Assembly: GCA_039916225.1 (NCBI GenBank)
Contig: JBDSLU010000110.1
Span: 1-39,964, forward strand
Length of the DNA: 39,964 nucleotides
Direction of reading: 5' to 3'
From: JBDSLU01 sp039916225
Lineage (GTDB): Bacteria; Acidobacteriota; Vicinamibacteria; Vicinamibacterales; Vicinamibacteraceae
The notes beneath the pieces are model-generated. The model was not told the DNA's origin. It saw only the letters and a program-made list of their open reading frames with translations, and did not search any database. The translations under genes and the position numbers were made by a program. This document shows, in pieces, positions 24,858 to 33,291 of this stretch; position 1 is the stretch's first letter; each line of letters opens with the position of its first letter.

Positions 24858-26051
24858 CTAGATGCGCGGCCCGCCGGGCGCGCTGCCGTCGGTCGGCTCC
24901 GGCGTGGGTGCCGGCGTCTCGGTGCTGGCGGCGGGCACACTCTGCAGGAGCGTGACGGTGCCAGGCGGCGCCGGCATCTGGATCCCTTCGGCGTCGAACG
25001 CCTTCTTGATCCGCCGGCGCAGCTCGCGCCCGATGTCCCACTGCGTCAGGGGCCGCGCCTTGATCCGCACCCGGACGGTCATCTGCCCGTTGCCGAAGGC
25101 CTCGACGGCCTGCACCTCGACCGGCGCCAGCACGTTCGGCGCGAATCCCGGATCCGCGGTCACGTCGGCGCCGACGCGGCGCAGGACGTCGACCACGCGA
25201 TCGGTGTCCTCCCCATAGGAGAAGCCGACGTCGACGACGGCATAGGCGAAGTCCTTGGTCAGGTTCGACAGCGTCGTGATCGAGCCGTTGGGGAAGACGT
25301 GGACGGTGCCTTCATGATCGCGCAGGACGATCGTGCGCAGGTTGATGGCCTCGACCAGCCCACCGGTGCCGTTGATGCGGGCGACGTCGCCGACGCGGAC
25401 GTTGTCGTCGAGGATCAGGAAGGCGCCAGAGATGAGGTCCTTGACGAGCGTCTGGGCCCCGAAGCCGACGGCCAGGCCGACGATGCCGGCGCCGGTCAGC
25501 ACCGGCATGATGTCGACGTTCAGCTCGCGCAGGATCATCAGCAGCGCGACGCCCAGCACCAGCGACGTCAGCGCGTTCTTGACCAGCCGGCCGAGCGTCC
25601 GGGCGCGCTTGATGTGCTCGACGCGGTCCGGCCCGCCGCCGTGCATGACCTGCGCTTCGAGCCGCTCCGTCGACGTCGAAATGACCCGCACCATCAGGTA
25701 GGTGAGCAGCGCCACCACCAGGATGCGCAGGCCCGAGCCGACGAACCACGAGATCAGCGCGCCGCGGCTGGCCTGGACCGGCACCCCGGCGCCGGCGAGA
25801 TCGAGGGCCGGCAGCAGGAGCGCCGCCAGCACCGCGACGAAGATGACGGTGCGGGCGACACGGATCGGCTTCTGCCACTGCCGGCCCCGATCGGCGGCGC
25901 CCTCGGCGAAGGCGAAGTTGGCCAGCGCCGAACGGGCGAGGCGCACCGCTACCGCCGCCACGGCGTAGGCGACGAGCACGGCGATGCCGACGGCGAAGGC
26001 GATGCCGTCCCAGCCGCCATGCGGTCCGGCGATCCACTCGATCACGCGCAT
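24858..26051 (-). CDS. MscS-family mechanosensitive ion channel
   Basis: 397 aa. Four or five hydrophobic helices occupy residues 12-190. The pore-lining helix and beta domain carry the family pattern: VLTGAGIVGLAVGFGAQTLVKDLISGAFLILDDNVRVGDVARI, then INLRTIVLRDHEGTVHVFPNGSI. A C-terminal alpha/beta vestibule follows (VDVGFSYGEDTDRVVDVLRRV), then a short Pro/Thr-rich tail. It releases solutes on hypo-osmotic shock in characterised members. The ATG at 26051 is 7 bases after the mandelate racemase gene, so the two are probably co-transcribed, without an obvious functional link. Confidence 0.92.
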   Translation of the reverse strand: MRVIEWIAGPHGGWDGIAFAVGIAVLVAYAVAAVAVRLARSALANFAFAEGAADRGRQWQKPIRVARTVIFVAVLAALLLPALDLAGAGVPVQASRGALISWFVGSGLRILVVALLTYLMVRVISTSTERLEAQVMHGGGPDRVEHIKRARTLGRLVKNALTSLVLGVALLMILRELNVDIMPVLTGAGIVGLAVGFGAQTLVKDLISGAFLILDDNVRVGDVARINGTGGLVEAINLRTIVLRDHEGTVHVFPNGSITTLSNLTKDFAYAVVDVGFSYGEDTDRVVDVLRRVGADVTADPGFAPNVLAPVEVQAVEAFGNGQMTVRVRIKARPLTQWDIGRELRRRIKKAFDAEGIQMPAPPGTVTLLQSVPAASTETPAPTPEPTDGSAPGGPRI

Positions 26052-26058
26052 CCGCCCC

Positions 26059-27159
26059 TCACGCCAGGCACCGCTGGACCGCCGCCTCGTTCCACTCGAC
26101 CCCCGTGCCGACGACGCCGTCGATGCGCGAGAAACCGTCCTCGACCGTCAGCGGCGCGGCGAGGATCGGGTTCCACCAGTCGCAGTACTCGAGCCAGTGG
26201 GCCATCGGCGTCAGCGACAGCAGCTGCGCACTGACCTCCGACCAGAGGTGCGTCGACACGCGCAAGCCGGCCGCCTCGGCCAGCGTCGCCGCCTTCAGCC
26301 AGCCGGTGACGCCGAGCATCTTCATCACGTCCGGCATGACGACGTCGGAGGCGCGGGTCCGGATGGCGTGCGCCATGTCCTGCGGGCCCCACCAGTTCTC
26401 GCCGCACTGGATGGGCGTGTCGACGGCCCGCGCGACCTGCGCGTGGCCCTCGAAATCGTGCGCCAGCGTCGGCTCCTCGACCCAGCCCAGGCCCTCGCCT
26501 TCGAGGACGCGGATGCGGCCGATGGCGTCGGCGGGCGTCAGGCTCTGGTTGTAGTCGACCATGATCGACACGCCTGGGCCGACCGCCTCGCGGATCGCGC
26601 GCACGACGGCGAGGTCCTGTTGTACGTCGGGATAGCCGATCTTGGCCTTGACGCCGGTGAAGCCGCGCGTGGCCCAGCCCTCGGCGGTGCGCGCGGCACC
26701 GTCGGCACCGTCGTAGCCGACCGCGCCGTAGACGCGCTGTGGCCGCTCGACGCCACCCAACAGGCGCACCAGCGAGGTGCCGTGCGTCCGCGCCAGGGCG
26801 TCCCACAGCGCCATGTCGATGCCCGAGATCGCCATGCCCACCAGCCCCTGGATGCCGAGCAGGCGAAAGCGCGCGCCCAGGGCGTGCCAGCGCTCGGCCG
26901 GCGCCAGCGCCTGGCCGACGACCAGTGGAGAAAGCTCCTGCACCAGCGACGTGGTCGCCGCCAATGCCGCCGTCGAGTAGGTGAAGACGATGCCGTGGCC
27001 GGTCACGCCGTCGCTGGTGACGACGTCGACCAGGACCAGGGGAGACTCGGAGATGACGCCGCTGGCGGTGCGGTGCGGGTCGGGCATCGGCACGCGCACG
27101 GCGCGGGCCCGCAGCTCACGGACAGTCGCGGTGGTGGCGGCCAGGGACGCGGTCGACAT
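26059..27159 (-). CDS. mdlA: Mandelate racemase (enolase superfamily)
   Basis: 366 aa. Every catalytic residue I recall from Pseudomonas putida mandelate racemase is present with a constant offset of seven: Lys171 and Lys173 (KAKIGYP), metal ligands Asp202 (VDYNQS), Glu228 (EEPTL) and Glu254 (GENWWGP), the Asp277-His304 dyad (MPDVMK, STHLWSE) and Glu324 (HWLEYCDWW). Together with long shared stretches this makes it a true member of the racemase subgroup, which abstracts the alpha-proton of 2-hydroxy acids with Lys and His. Real specificity may be mandelate or another hydroxy acid; no benzoylformate or mandelate dehydrogenase genes are here. First gene ahead of mscS. Confidence 0.85.
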   Translation of the reverse strand: MSTASLAATTATVRELRARAVRVPMPDPHRTASGVISESPLVLVDVVTSDGVTGHGIVFTYSTAALAATTSLVQELSPLVVGQALAPAERWHALGARFRLLGIQGLVGMAISGIDMALWDALARTHGTSLVRLLGGVERPQRVYGAVGYDGADGAARTAEGWATRGFTGVKAKIGYPDVQQDLAVVRAIREAVGPGVSIMVDYNQSLTPADAIGRIRVLEGEGLGWVEEPTLAHDFEGHAQVARAVDTPIQCGENWWGPQDMAHAIRTRASDVVMPDVMKMLGVTGWLKAATLAEAAGLRVSTHLWSEVSAQLLSLTPMAHWLEYCDWWNPILAAPLTVEDGFSRIDGVVGTGVEWNEAAVQRCLA

Positions 27160-27167
27160 GACCGCCC

Positions 27168-27176
27168 ACTTTACCA
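27168..27176 (-). promoter_or_regulatory. Extended -10 (TGG-TAAAGT) before mdlA
   Basis: On the minus strand TGG precedes TAAAGT (27173-27168), which ends 8 bases before the mdlA ATG. No ribosome site is present. It lies in the 42-bp gap after the ankyrin gene, so mdlA probably starts its own transcript. Confidence 0.45.
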
Positions 27177-27201
27177 GCGGCGAGGGCCAGCGGGTGGCGG
27201 C

Positions 27202-28455
27202 TCAGCTCAACACGCCGTGCTCGCGGAGGATCGCGTCGACTTCGGGCCGGCCGGTCGGCTCGTCGGCGGTGAGCGTTGCTCCAGCCGCGAACAGCGCCCG
27301 CAGCGCGGCCGCATAGTCTCCGCGTGGCGCATCGCAGAAGCGGGCGCCGTGGATCAGCCAGCCGGGCGGCGGCGCCCGGAACGTCCGATCGGCGACGGTG
27401 GTGTCGGCGCCGCGATCGAGTAGCGGCGTCACCAGGGCGTCGTGGCCACGCCAGCAGGCGAAGTGCAGCGCCGTCGCGCCGTGCTCGCCCGTCTCCCGGA
27501 CGCCGACGCCGGCGGCGACGAGGCCCAGCACCGCGGCCGCGTGACCGGCATCCGCGAGGTCCGGCAACAGGTGCGCGTCGTCAGCGTTCACCGTCGGCGG
27601 TGGAGGCGGGGCATGGCCCTGCGCCGCGGCGGCCGTGCACGCCTGCAGGTAGCGATCGACATCGGACAGGGCCGTGTCGGCGCCGGCCTCGCGCAACGCC
27701 GTCGCGAGGGCGGCGCGGCCGAGCAGTACGGCGAGCGCATAGGCGGTGCGGCCGTCGACGCGTCGCGCCTCGATCGGTGCGCCGCGGGCCAGCAGCACCC
27801 CGACGATGTCCGGTGAGCGATCGCGCCAGACCGCCCAGTGGAGCGCCGTCTCGCGTCGCCCGTTGGTCTCGTTCGGGTCCGCGCCGGCGTCGAGCAGCAG
27901 CGTGGTGCCGGCGACGTCCTCGCGGTCGAGCATGTGCTTGAGGACGTGCTCGCTGATGCGCGGACGCGGCTCGAGCAGCAGCCGCAGGCACGCCAAGTCG
28001 GCGTGTTCGGTCGAGTGATGGATCGACTCGCCGTCATCGACCGCGGCGCCAGCCGCGATGAGGACACGGGCGAGCGCCGGGTTGTTGTTGTAGCCGGTCG
28101 CGCCGTAGAGACAGGGCAGCGGGTTGCCCGGATAGTCGGGCGACTCGAAGGTGGCGTTGGGATCGGCGCCGCGGGCGAGCAGGCGGCGGGCCGTGTCGAC
28201 GAGCGCCAGGGCGCGCGGCGACTCGCGCTGCCCGTAGCGCGAGAAGCACACATACGCGAGCGGAGGCATCGTCAGCGGACCGCTGGCCGCCCGCACGTCG
28301 AGGCTGCCGGAGTCGACCGCCTGCGCCACCGCCTCGGCGTCGCCGAGCACGAGCGCGTGGTAAGGGCCGGTGGTGGCGAGGCCGGGGTCGGCGCCGAGCA
28401 GCGCGTCGGCTTCGGCGCGGTCCCTGGTCGCGGCGTCGAGGAAATCGCGGGCCAC
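27202..28455 (-). CDS. Ankyrin-repeat protein
   Basis: 417 aa from a GTG at 28455; no upstream in-frame ATG exists before unrelated sequence. Several ankyrin repeats are readable: RRLLARGADPNATFE, ARVLIAAGAAVDDG, TTLLLDAGADPNETNGRRETALHWAVWRD, VGVLLARGAPIEARRVDGRTAYALAVL, GEHGATALHFACWRGHDALVTPLLDRGADTTVAD. It starts with a helical region without repeats (FLDAATRDRAEADALL). No signal peptide, so cytoplasmic. Ankyrin domains bind proteins; the partner is unknown. It lies next to the FHA and kinase genes, which suggests but does not prove a signalling context. Confidence 0.85.
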   Translation of the reverse strand: MARDFLDAATRDRAEADALLGADPGLATTGPYHALVLGDAEAVAQAVDSGSLDVRAASGPLTMPPLAYVCFSRYGQRESPRALALVDTARRLLARGADPNATFESPDYPGNPLPCLYGATGYNNNPALARVLIAAGAAVDDGESIHHSTEHADLACLRLLLEPRPRISEHVLKHMLDREDVAGTTLLLDAGADPNETNGRRETALHWAVWRDRSPDIVGVLLARGAPIEARRVDGRTAYALAVLLGRAALATALREAGADTALSDVDRYLQACTAAAAQGHAPPPPPTVNADDAHLLPDLADAGHAAAVLGLVAAGVGVRETGEHGATALHFACWRGHDALVTPLLDRGADTTVADRTFRAPPPGWLIHGARFCDAPRGDYAAALRALFAAGATLTADEPTGRPEVDAILREHGVLS

Positions 28456-28461
28456 GACCGC

Positions 28462-28467
28462 AGCATA
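28462..28467 (-). promoter_or_regulatory. -10-like TATGCT before the ankyrin gene
   Basis: TATGCT on the minus strand (four of six) ends 6 bases before the GTG start; no ribosome site is seen. This supports the GTG as a leaderless start. Confidence 0.35.
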
Positions 28468-28496
28468 ACGCGGGGCCGGCGGCCCCGGTGCCGGCC

Positions 28497-29270
28497 TCAG
28501 GCGCTCAGGCGGAACTCGAGCTCGAGGCCGCTGACGTGGAGCACGTCGCCGTCCACGAGACCGCGGCGGGCCTGGAGGCGCTGGCCGTTGACCAGCGTCT
28601 TGCCGGCCACCGGCGTGGCCACGTAGCCCTCGCCCAGGCGCGCGATCTCGACCGCCAGGCGCGGCTTGAACCAGCCATGCAGCCGGACGAGTGCCTCGCG
28701 GTCACGACCGATGGCGGCCGTCGAGTGGTCGAGGCGGTACTCGGAGAGATCGCTGCGACCGCGCAGCACGTGCAGACGGCCGATGGCGGGCGGGGCTGGC
28801 TTCGGCGCTGGGGCGGCGGCTTCGGCCGGCGTGGCGGCGGCGTGGGCCGCGGTCCGGGCCTGCAGCCGGGCCTGCGCGGCGGCCAGGAGCCGCTGCTGTT
28901 GATCGGCGTCGAGGATCACGGTGCCGCCGAAGTCCGGCATGTCGCGGCCGGGCAGGTCAGGCGCTTCGAACTCCGCCTCGCCCATCCGGTCGAAGAAGAT
29001 CTTGTGCTTGCCGACGAGGATGGTGTCGCCGTGCCGCAGCGCCCGCTTGGTGACCTTGGTACCGTTGACGAAGGTGCCGTTGGTGCTCTCGAGATCTTCG
29101 ACGACGAACTGCGGGCCCTCACGGCCGATCCGCAGGTGGTGCGACGACACCGCCGTGTTGTCGATCACGATCGTGTTGTCGGCAAGGCGACCAATGGTCA
29201 CCGCGGCGGTGTTGGACACCGCCGTTTCCTTCAGTACCCGACCCTCGAACAAAAGCACCAGCTTCGGCAT
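28497..29270 (-). CDS. Protein with two FHA domains
   Basis: 257 aa. Domain one, residues about 20-95, has the full FHA pattern: TIGR, IVIDN, VSSHHLRI, VVEDLESTNGTFVNG and GDTILVGKHKIFF. The Arg in TIGR and the SSHH/STNGT loops bind phosphothreonine. An Ala/Pro-rich linker (130-160) leads to a second, more divergent FHA-like domain (AAIGRDREALVRL, VATPVAGKTLVNGQRL, LVDGDVLHVSGLELEF). It probably reads phosphorylation made by Ser/Thr kinases; the kinase encoded just upstream is the obvious candidate. The two genes are separated by 306 bp holding several inverted repeats and a MITE-like element, so they may be separate units. Confidence 0.9.
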   Translation of the reverse strand: MPKLVLLFEGRVLKETAVSNTAAVTIGRLADNTIVIDNTAVSSHHLRIGREGPQFVVEDLESTNGTFVNGTKVTKRALRHGDTILVGKHKIFFDRMGEAEFEAPDLPGRDMPDFGGTVILDADQQQRLLAAAQARLQARTAAHAAATPAEAAAPAPKPAPPAIGRLHVLRGRSDLSEYRLDHSTAAIGRDREALVRLHGWFKPRLAVEIARLGEGYVATPVAGKTLVNGQRLQARRGLVDGDVLHVSGLELEFRLSA

Positions 29271-29318
29271 GTCGCGTTATCCGTGTCCTCTCTTGCCAAT
29301 CGGCCAACGGGCGCCTGC

Positions 29319-29391
29319 CGTGCAATCCGTCGCGCACATTGCCCGCGATTGCACGCCACGGCTCGGCCCTGAGGCGCAACCGGCCGAGCCG
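29319..29391. repeat. Two inverted repeats upstream of the FHA gene
   Basis: CGTGCAATC at 29319-29327 pairs exactly with GATTGCACG at 29347-29355, and CGGCTCGGCC at 29359-29368 pairs with GGCCGAGCCG at 29382-29391. Both lie in the 306-bp spacer between kinase and FHA genes, between the FHA start and the MITE-like element. They could be operators or mRNA hairpins; the remaining bases show nothing else. Confidence 0.5.
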
Positions 29392-29414
29392 GCTCTGCCC
29401 GGACCGAGGCCCGG

Positions 29415-29580
29415 CTAGTCCCCTGGAACCGTGATGGCTGGGATAAGGCCCGGAGCGCGGCGCCCCGCGGGCAAGGCGCGAGGAGGAAGAATATCGGGCA
29501 TATTCGACCGACGAGCAACGCTGCCCCCGGGGATGCCCCGCCCGGGACTTCTCCTAGAAATCACGGTTCCAGGGGACTAG
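29415..29580. mobile_element. MITE-like element, 166 bp, with CTAG target duplications
   Basis: The arms TCCCCTGGAACCGTGAT (29419-29435) and its exact reverse complement (29560-29576) are 17-bp perfect terminal repeats, flanked on both sides by CTAG (29415-29418, 29577-29580). There is no room for a transposase. Inside are GAATAT-CGGGC-ATATTC (29489-29505) and a larger imperfect palindrome with arms near 29459-29474 and 29521-29536, so the whole element can fold. Insertion at CTAG is known for some IS families such as the IS5 group (CTAR). The right CTAG supplies the TAG stop of the kinase gene. The alternative is a static long-stem structure with no mobility. Confidence 0.6.
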
Positions 29581-31559
29581 CTGGCCGAGCGAACGTATTT
29601 CTGGGCGTCGTTGAACGCGGGCGACGTCGACGGGACGCGCTGGTAGGCCGCGCGCGCCAGGACCGGATCCTTCAGCCGATGGTCGTAGATCCGGGCCGCC
29701 GATGCCCAGGCGTCGTAGTGCGTGTGCGTGTAGCCTTCGCCGAGGTCCCGGTAGGTGTCCGCCGCCAGATCGAAGCGCTCGACCCGCTCGTAGGCCTGGG
29801 CGAGGCGCCACAGCGCGTGCTCGCGCTCGCGGCCGCCGGTCTGGATCTCGGTGAGCTCCCGGTAGGTGACGAGCGCGGCCGGCACGGCCTTGCCGAGCAC
29901 CTTGTCGAACCGGTAGTTCTTCCGGCGCGTCTCGATCTCGCCCCGCGCCAGCAGCGCCCGTGGCACGAAGCCGTGCCCGGGGAAGCGGTCGGCGATCTCG
30001 GTCAGCAGCTTGTGCGCTTCGCTGTCGCGATCGCTGCGGCGCGTGCCGAGGATGGCGTCGGCCTGGTAGTACATCGCCTCGGCCGCTTTCGGATGCGTCG
30101 GATAGCGAGCGACCACCGCGGCGTAGGCCGCGACCGCCTCGTCGACCTGACGCTGCCGCGCATGGACGTGGGCGAGGACGATCTGCGCGTCGATGCCGGG
30201 CGTGGTGTCGCCGGCCTTGGCGGCGACATCGCGGAGGATGCTCGCCGACTCGTCGAAACGCCGCGCGGTCAGGGCCGCGCGCGCCGCCTGGAGCTCGCTG
30301 GCGAAGTTCGGCGCCGCGGCGATCGTGGTTCCGGCGGCGGCCGCGGCGGATTCTTTGCCGGCGTCGCGCGTGGCGGGATCGGCGACCTGATCGGACGGTG
30401 GATCGAGCCACACGGTGGTCGCCGGCGCGGCGACTGGGGTGAGCGCTGGCAGCGGCGGCACGTCGCCCGGCGCTGGCGGAGTGGTCCGTACCTGTTCGGT
30501 CGGTGCACTGGGCGGAGCCGAGCGCAGGAGCCAGACGGGGATGCCGACGGCCGCGGCGATGGCGGTGCCGATGGCGACTATCCACAGCGGCGACAGACGA
30601 CGGCGTACCGCGACCGGCACCAGAGCGGGCTGCGGCAGCGTGTCGGCGATCGGCCCAGCCGCCACGGCGGTCGGCTCGGCGGCGGCCGCAGCCGGCCGCG
30701 GCGCGAGCATGCCATTCTCGACCTGGCGCTTCAGCCGCTGCAGATCGGCGCGCAGATCGGCGGCGCTCTGGCAGCGCAGATCGGGATGCTTTTCGAGCGT
30801 TCGGGCGACGATGCGTTCGAGCTCACTGGGCACGTCGGCGCGAAGCTCGCGCATCGGCCTGGCCGCCTCGCCGAGAATCGCGGCGGCGACGTCCGGCGGA
30901 TCGACGCCGTCGAAGGCCCGCACGCCGGTGGCCATCTCGTAGAGCAGGGCGCCGAGCGAGAACAGGTCGGCGCGGCCGTCGGCGATCTCGCCGCGGAGCT
31001 GCTCCGGCGCGATGTAGTGCAGCGTGCCATAGAGGGCGCCGACGCCAGTGCTGCGGGCGCCCGCCGTGTAGCGCGAGGCGCCGCCCGGCGACGACAGCGT
31101 GGCGATCCCGAAATCGAGGATCTTGGCCTGGCCGCGGAAGGTCACGAAGACGTTGGGCGGCTTGATGTCGCGGTGGACGATGCCGTGCGTGTGCGCGGCG
31201 TCGAGGGCATCGGCGAGCTGCACGCCGAGGTCGATGACCTGCGGGAGGGGCAGCGGGCCCTGCGCGATGAGGCCTTCGAGGGTCTGCCCCTCGAGCACCT
31301 CGAGGACCAGGAACTGCTCGCCCTCGGCTTCCTCGTACTCGTAGAGCGTGCAGATGTTGGGATGGTTCAGCGCGGCGATGGTCCGCGCTTCGACGAGGGC
31401 GCGGGCCCGATCCGCTTCGCTGGCGTCGGGCGGGAGGCGCTTCAGGACGACCGGCCGGCCCAGGACGAGGTCTTCGGCGAGGTAGACCAATCCCGACGCG
31501 CCCTGGCCGAGCTTCATGACGACGCGATAGTGCGAGAGCGTTCGGCCGGAAATATCCAC
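29577..31559 (-). CDS. Pkn-type Ser/Thr protein kinase with TPR-like tail
   Basis: 660 aa from a GTG at 31559, the position expected before ISGRTLSHYRV. The kinase domain, residues 11-275, is complete: LGQGASGLVYLAED glycine loop, Lys40, Glu57, H129RD131IKPPN, D149FG, GTLHYIAPEQ and the DLFSLGALLYEM helix. One membrane helix lies near 325-346 (LWIVAIGTAIAAAVGIPVWLL). The outer part is helical and contains TPR-like units (VDEAVAAYAAVVARYPTHPKAAEAMYYQADAILG, ALWRLAQAYERVERFDLAADTYRDL) resembling the YbgF/BamD class. A membrane receptor kinase that senses through the tail is the usual picture. The stop codon lies in the CTAG of the adjoining MITE-like element. Confidence 0.93.
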   Translation of the reverse strand: MDISGRTLSHYRVVMKLGQGASGLVYLAEDLVLGRPVVLKRLPPDASEADRARALVEARTIAALNHPNICTLYEYEEAEGEQFLVLEVLEGQTLEGLIAQGPLPLPQVIDLGVQLADALDAAHTHGIVHRDIKPPNVFVTFRGQAKILDFGIATLSSPGGASRYTAGARSTGVGALYGTLHYIAPEQLRGEIADGRADLFSLGALLYEMATGVRAFDGVDPPDVAAAILGEAARPMRELRADVPSELERIVARTLEKHPDLRCQSAADLRADLQRLKRQVENGMLAPRPAAAAAEPTAVAAGPIADTLPQPALVPVAVRRRLSPLWIVAIGTAIAAAVGIPVWLLRSAPPSAPTEQVRTTPPAPGDVPPLPALTPVAAPATTVWLDPPSDQVADPATRDAGKESAAAAAGTTIAAAPNFASELQAARAALTARRFDESASILRDVAAKAGDTTPGIDAQIVLAHVHARQRQVDEAVAAYAAVVARYPTHPKAAEAMYYQADAILGTRRSDRDSEAHKLLTEIADRFPGHGFVPRALLARGEIETRRKNYRFDKVLGKAVPAALVTYRELTEIQTGGREREHALWRLAQAYERVERFDLAADTYRDLGEGYTHTHYDAWASAARIYDHRLKDPVLARAAYQRVPSTSPAFNDAQKYVRSAS

Positions 31560-31697
31560 GCGCTAGATCACCCGTTCCTGCTATCGGCCGCTTTCTGTCA
31601 CGCGTGATCACCGCCGCGACAGGTCGGGCAGGGTCGTGCAGGCGTGACGACGGCGGACGGCGGGAGCCCTGGGAGGGCGCGCGGGCATGCACGCATT

Positions 31698-31721
31698 GGC
31701 GCGGCCCGGGCGGGCCGCGCC
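31698..31721 (-). terminator. Perfect 10-bp GC hairpin after the mannonate dehydratase gene
   Basis: GGCGCGGCCC at 31698-31707 and GGGCCGCGCC at 31712-31721 pair exactly around GGGC. The hairpin is 20 bases beyond the stop codon on the minus strand, in the 182-bp gap before the kinase start. No T-run follows. The remainder of the gap has no clear kinase promoter. Confidence 0.5.
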
Positions 31722-31741
31722 GTCATGAGGTGCGCGTGCGG

Positions 31742-33136
31742 CTACGGCCGGATGACGGTGCCGTCCTTGCGGCGCGTCGTGCCCCACGAGTAGTCGAAGT
31801 TGGGCGGGCCGGCCGGGATCGGATACTTCGCCGCCAGCTTCTCGTCGACCTCGACGCCGTGCCCCGGCGCGTCGTTGGCCAGCATGTAGCCGTTCTTCTG
31901 CTCGGGCGCGCCCTTGAACACCTCGCGCGTGGCATCGGGGAAGTTGCCGCCCTCGTGGATGCCGAAGTTGTAGGTGGCCAGCTCGAGGTGCAGCTGGGCG
32001 GCGTGGGCCACCGGCGAGGCGTCGCCGGGACCGTGCCACGCGGTCCGCACGCCGAAGAACTCGGCCAGCGCCGCCACCTTGCGCGCCGGCGACAGCCCGC
32101 CGATCTGCGAGATGTGGATGCGGATGAAGTCGATCAGGCGCTCCGAGATGAGCGGCAGGTACTCCTGCGAGGTGTTGAACAACTCGCCCATCGCAATCGG
32201 GATGCTCGTGTGCTGGCGCAGCTGCCGGAACCAGGCGTTGTCCTCGGGCGGAAACGGATCCTCGAGGAAGAACAGGTTGTAGGGCTCGAGCGCCTTGCAC
32301 AGGTTGATGGCTTCGTTCAACTGGACACGCTCGTGGACGTCGTGCAGCAGCTGGATCTCGGTGCCGAGCTTGAGGCGCAGGTGCTCGAACAGCTTGGGGA
32401 GCATCCGCACGTAGGGCGCCGATTCCCAGACGTCGCGCGGCGCCGTCGGGCCGATCGGCTCGGCCGGTGCCGTCGCGGCATCGGCGCCGGGCGCACCGGC
32501 GGCGCGGGCGGCGCCATACGTCGCCAGTCCGGGCACGCCGCCCTGCACTCGCACGTAGCGGAAGCCGAGCTCGATGCCCTTGCGGGCGTTGTCTTCGACT
32601 TCCTGAAAGTCGCGGCCGCTGGCGTGGTAGTAGCAGTCGGCGCCGTGGCGCACCTTGCCGCCGAGCAGCTGGTAGAGCGGCAGGCCGGCGCGCTTGCCGA
32701 GGATGTCCCACAGCGCCATGTCGACGCCGCTCATCGCGTTGAACAGCACGCCGCCGTTCCGCCAGTAGGAGCTGACGTAGGACGCCTGCCAGATGTCCTC
32801 GATCTCGTCGACGCGGCGGCCGATCAGGAACGGCTTCAGGTACTGATCGATCGCCGTCTGCACGACCAGCGCGCGCTGGGTGAAGGTGGCGCAGCCCCAG
32901 CCGTGCAGGCCGGGCTGGTCGGTCACGATCTTCACCACGACGAGCCGGATCCGGTTCGGCGCGGTCAGGATCGTCTGCACGTCCTTGATGCGAATCACCG
33001 GCAGGCCGCGCGGCGACGGTGGTGTCGCCGGAGCGGGCGGCGCCTGGTGGGCCTCCGTGTGGGAAGCGGTGAACAAGCCCGCGCCGGCCGCGAGCGAGCC
33101 GGCCGACAGCGTCCGCAATGCGTCACGTCGTTGCAT
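31742..33136 (-). CDS. Tat-exported mannonate dehydratase-like enolase superfamily protein
   Basis: 464 aa from the ATG at 33136, with AAGGAG upstream. The N-terminus MQRRDALRTLSAGSLAAGAGL has a twin-arginine signal. The enzyme matches the ManD/RspA group: YVRVQGGVPGL mobile loop, metal ligands in LLHDVHERV, FFLEDPFPPED and AMGELFNTSQEY, then TAWHGPGDASPVAHAA and NFGIHEG. ManD dehydrates D-mannonate to 2-keto-3-deoxygluconate, though many members are slow or act on other sugar acids. The reaction would follow that of the SDR at 8297-9085. Export of such an enzyme is unusual, since mannonate is normally cytoplasmic; a periplasmic aldonic acid may be the true substrate. Confidence 0.8.
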   Translation of the reverse strand: MQRRDALRTLSAGSLAAGAGLFTASHTEAHQAPPAPATPPSPRGLPVIRIKDVQTILTAPNRIRLVVVKIVTDQPGLHGWGCATFTQRALVVQTAIDQYLKPFLIGRRVDEIEDIWQASYVSSYWRNGGVLFNAMSGVDMALWDILGKRAGLPLYQLLGGKVRHGADCYYHASGRDFQEVEDNARKGIELGFRYVRVQGGVPGLATYGAARAAGAPGADAATAPAEPIGPTAPRDVWESAPYVRMLPKLFEHLRLKLGTEIQLLHDVHERVQLNEAINLCKALEPYNLFFLEDPFPPEDNAWFRQLRQHTSIPIAMGELFNTSQEYLPLISERLIDFIRIHISQIGGLSPARKVAALAEFFGVRTAWHGPGDASPVAHAAQLHLELATYNFGIHEGGNFPDATREVFKGAPEQKNGYMLANDAPGHGVEVDEKLAAKYPIPAGPPNFDYSWGTTRRKDGTVIRP

Positions 33137-33165
33137 CGAAGCGATCTCCTTGAAAGAGTGGGCGC

Positions 33166-33194
33166 ATCCTGAGCGGAAAGCCGATCGCTGTCAA
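33166..33194 (-). promoter_or_regulatory. Candidate promoter of the mannonate dehydratase gene
   Basis: On the minus strand a perfect TTGACA (33194-33189) is followed after 17 bases by CAGGAT (33171-33166), three of six. The gene then has a short leader with AAGGAG. The remaining part of this 155-bp gap after the glycosyltransferase stop shows nothing else. Confidence 0.35.
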
Positions 33195-33291
33195 GGCACG
33201 CGATCCGAACAGTGAAATCCGGCCAAGCCGGCGGCGGTTTTGTCGTAACGGCACGGCGACGGCGCCCCTGGCCGCCACCAGGTGGCCATCT

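Noticed and set aside
29679..31607. 642-codon plus-strand frame opposite the kinase
   Set aside because: Shadow of a complete Ser/Thr kinase with all catalytic motifs; low-complexity composition.
33218..33240. CCGGC-CAA-GCCGG hairpin followed by GGTTTT on the plus strand as an intrinsic terminator
   Set aside because: No plus-strand gene ends nearby; genes on both sides run on the minus strand.
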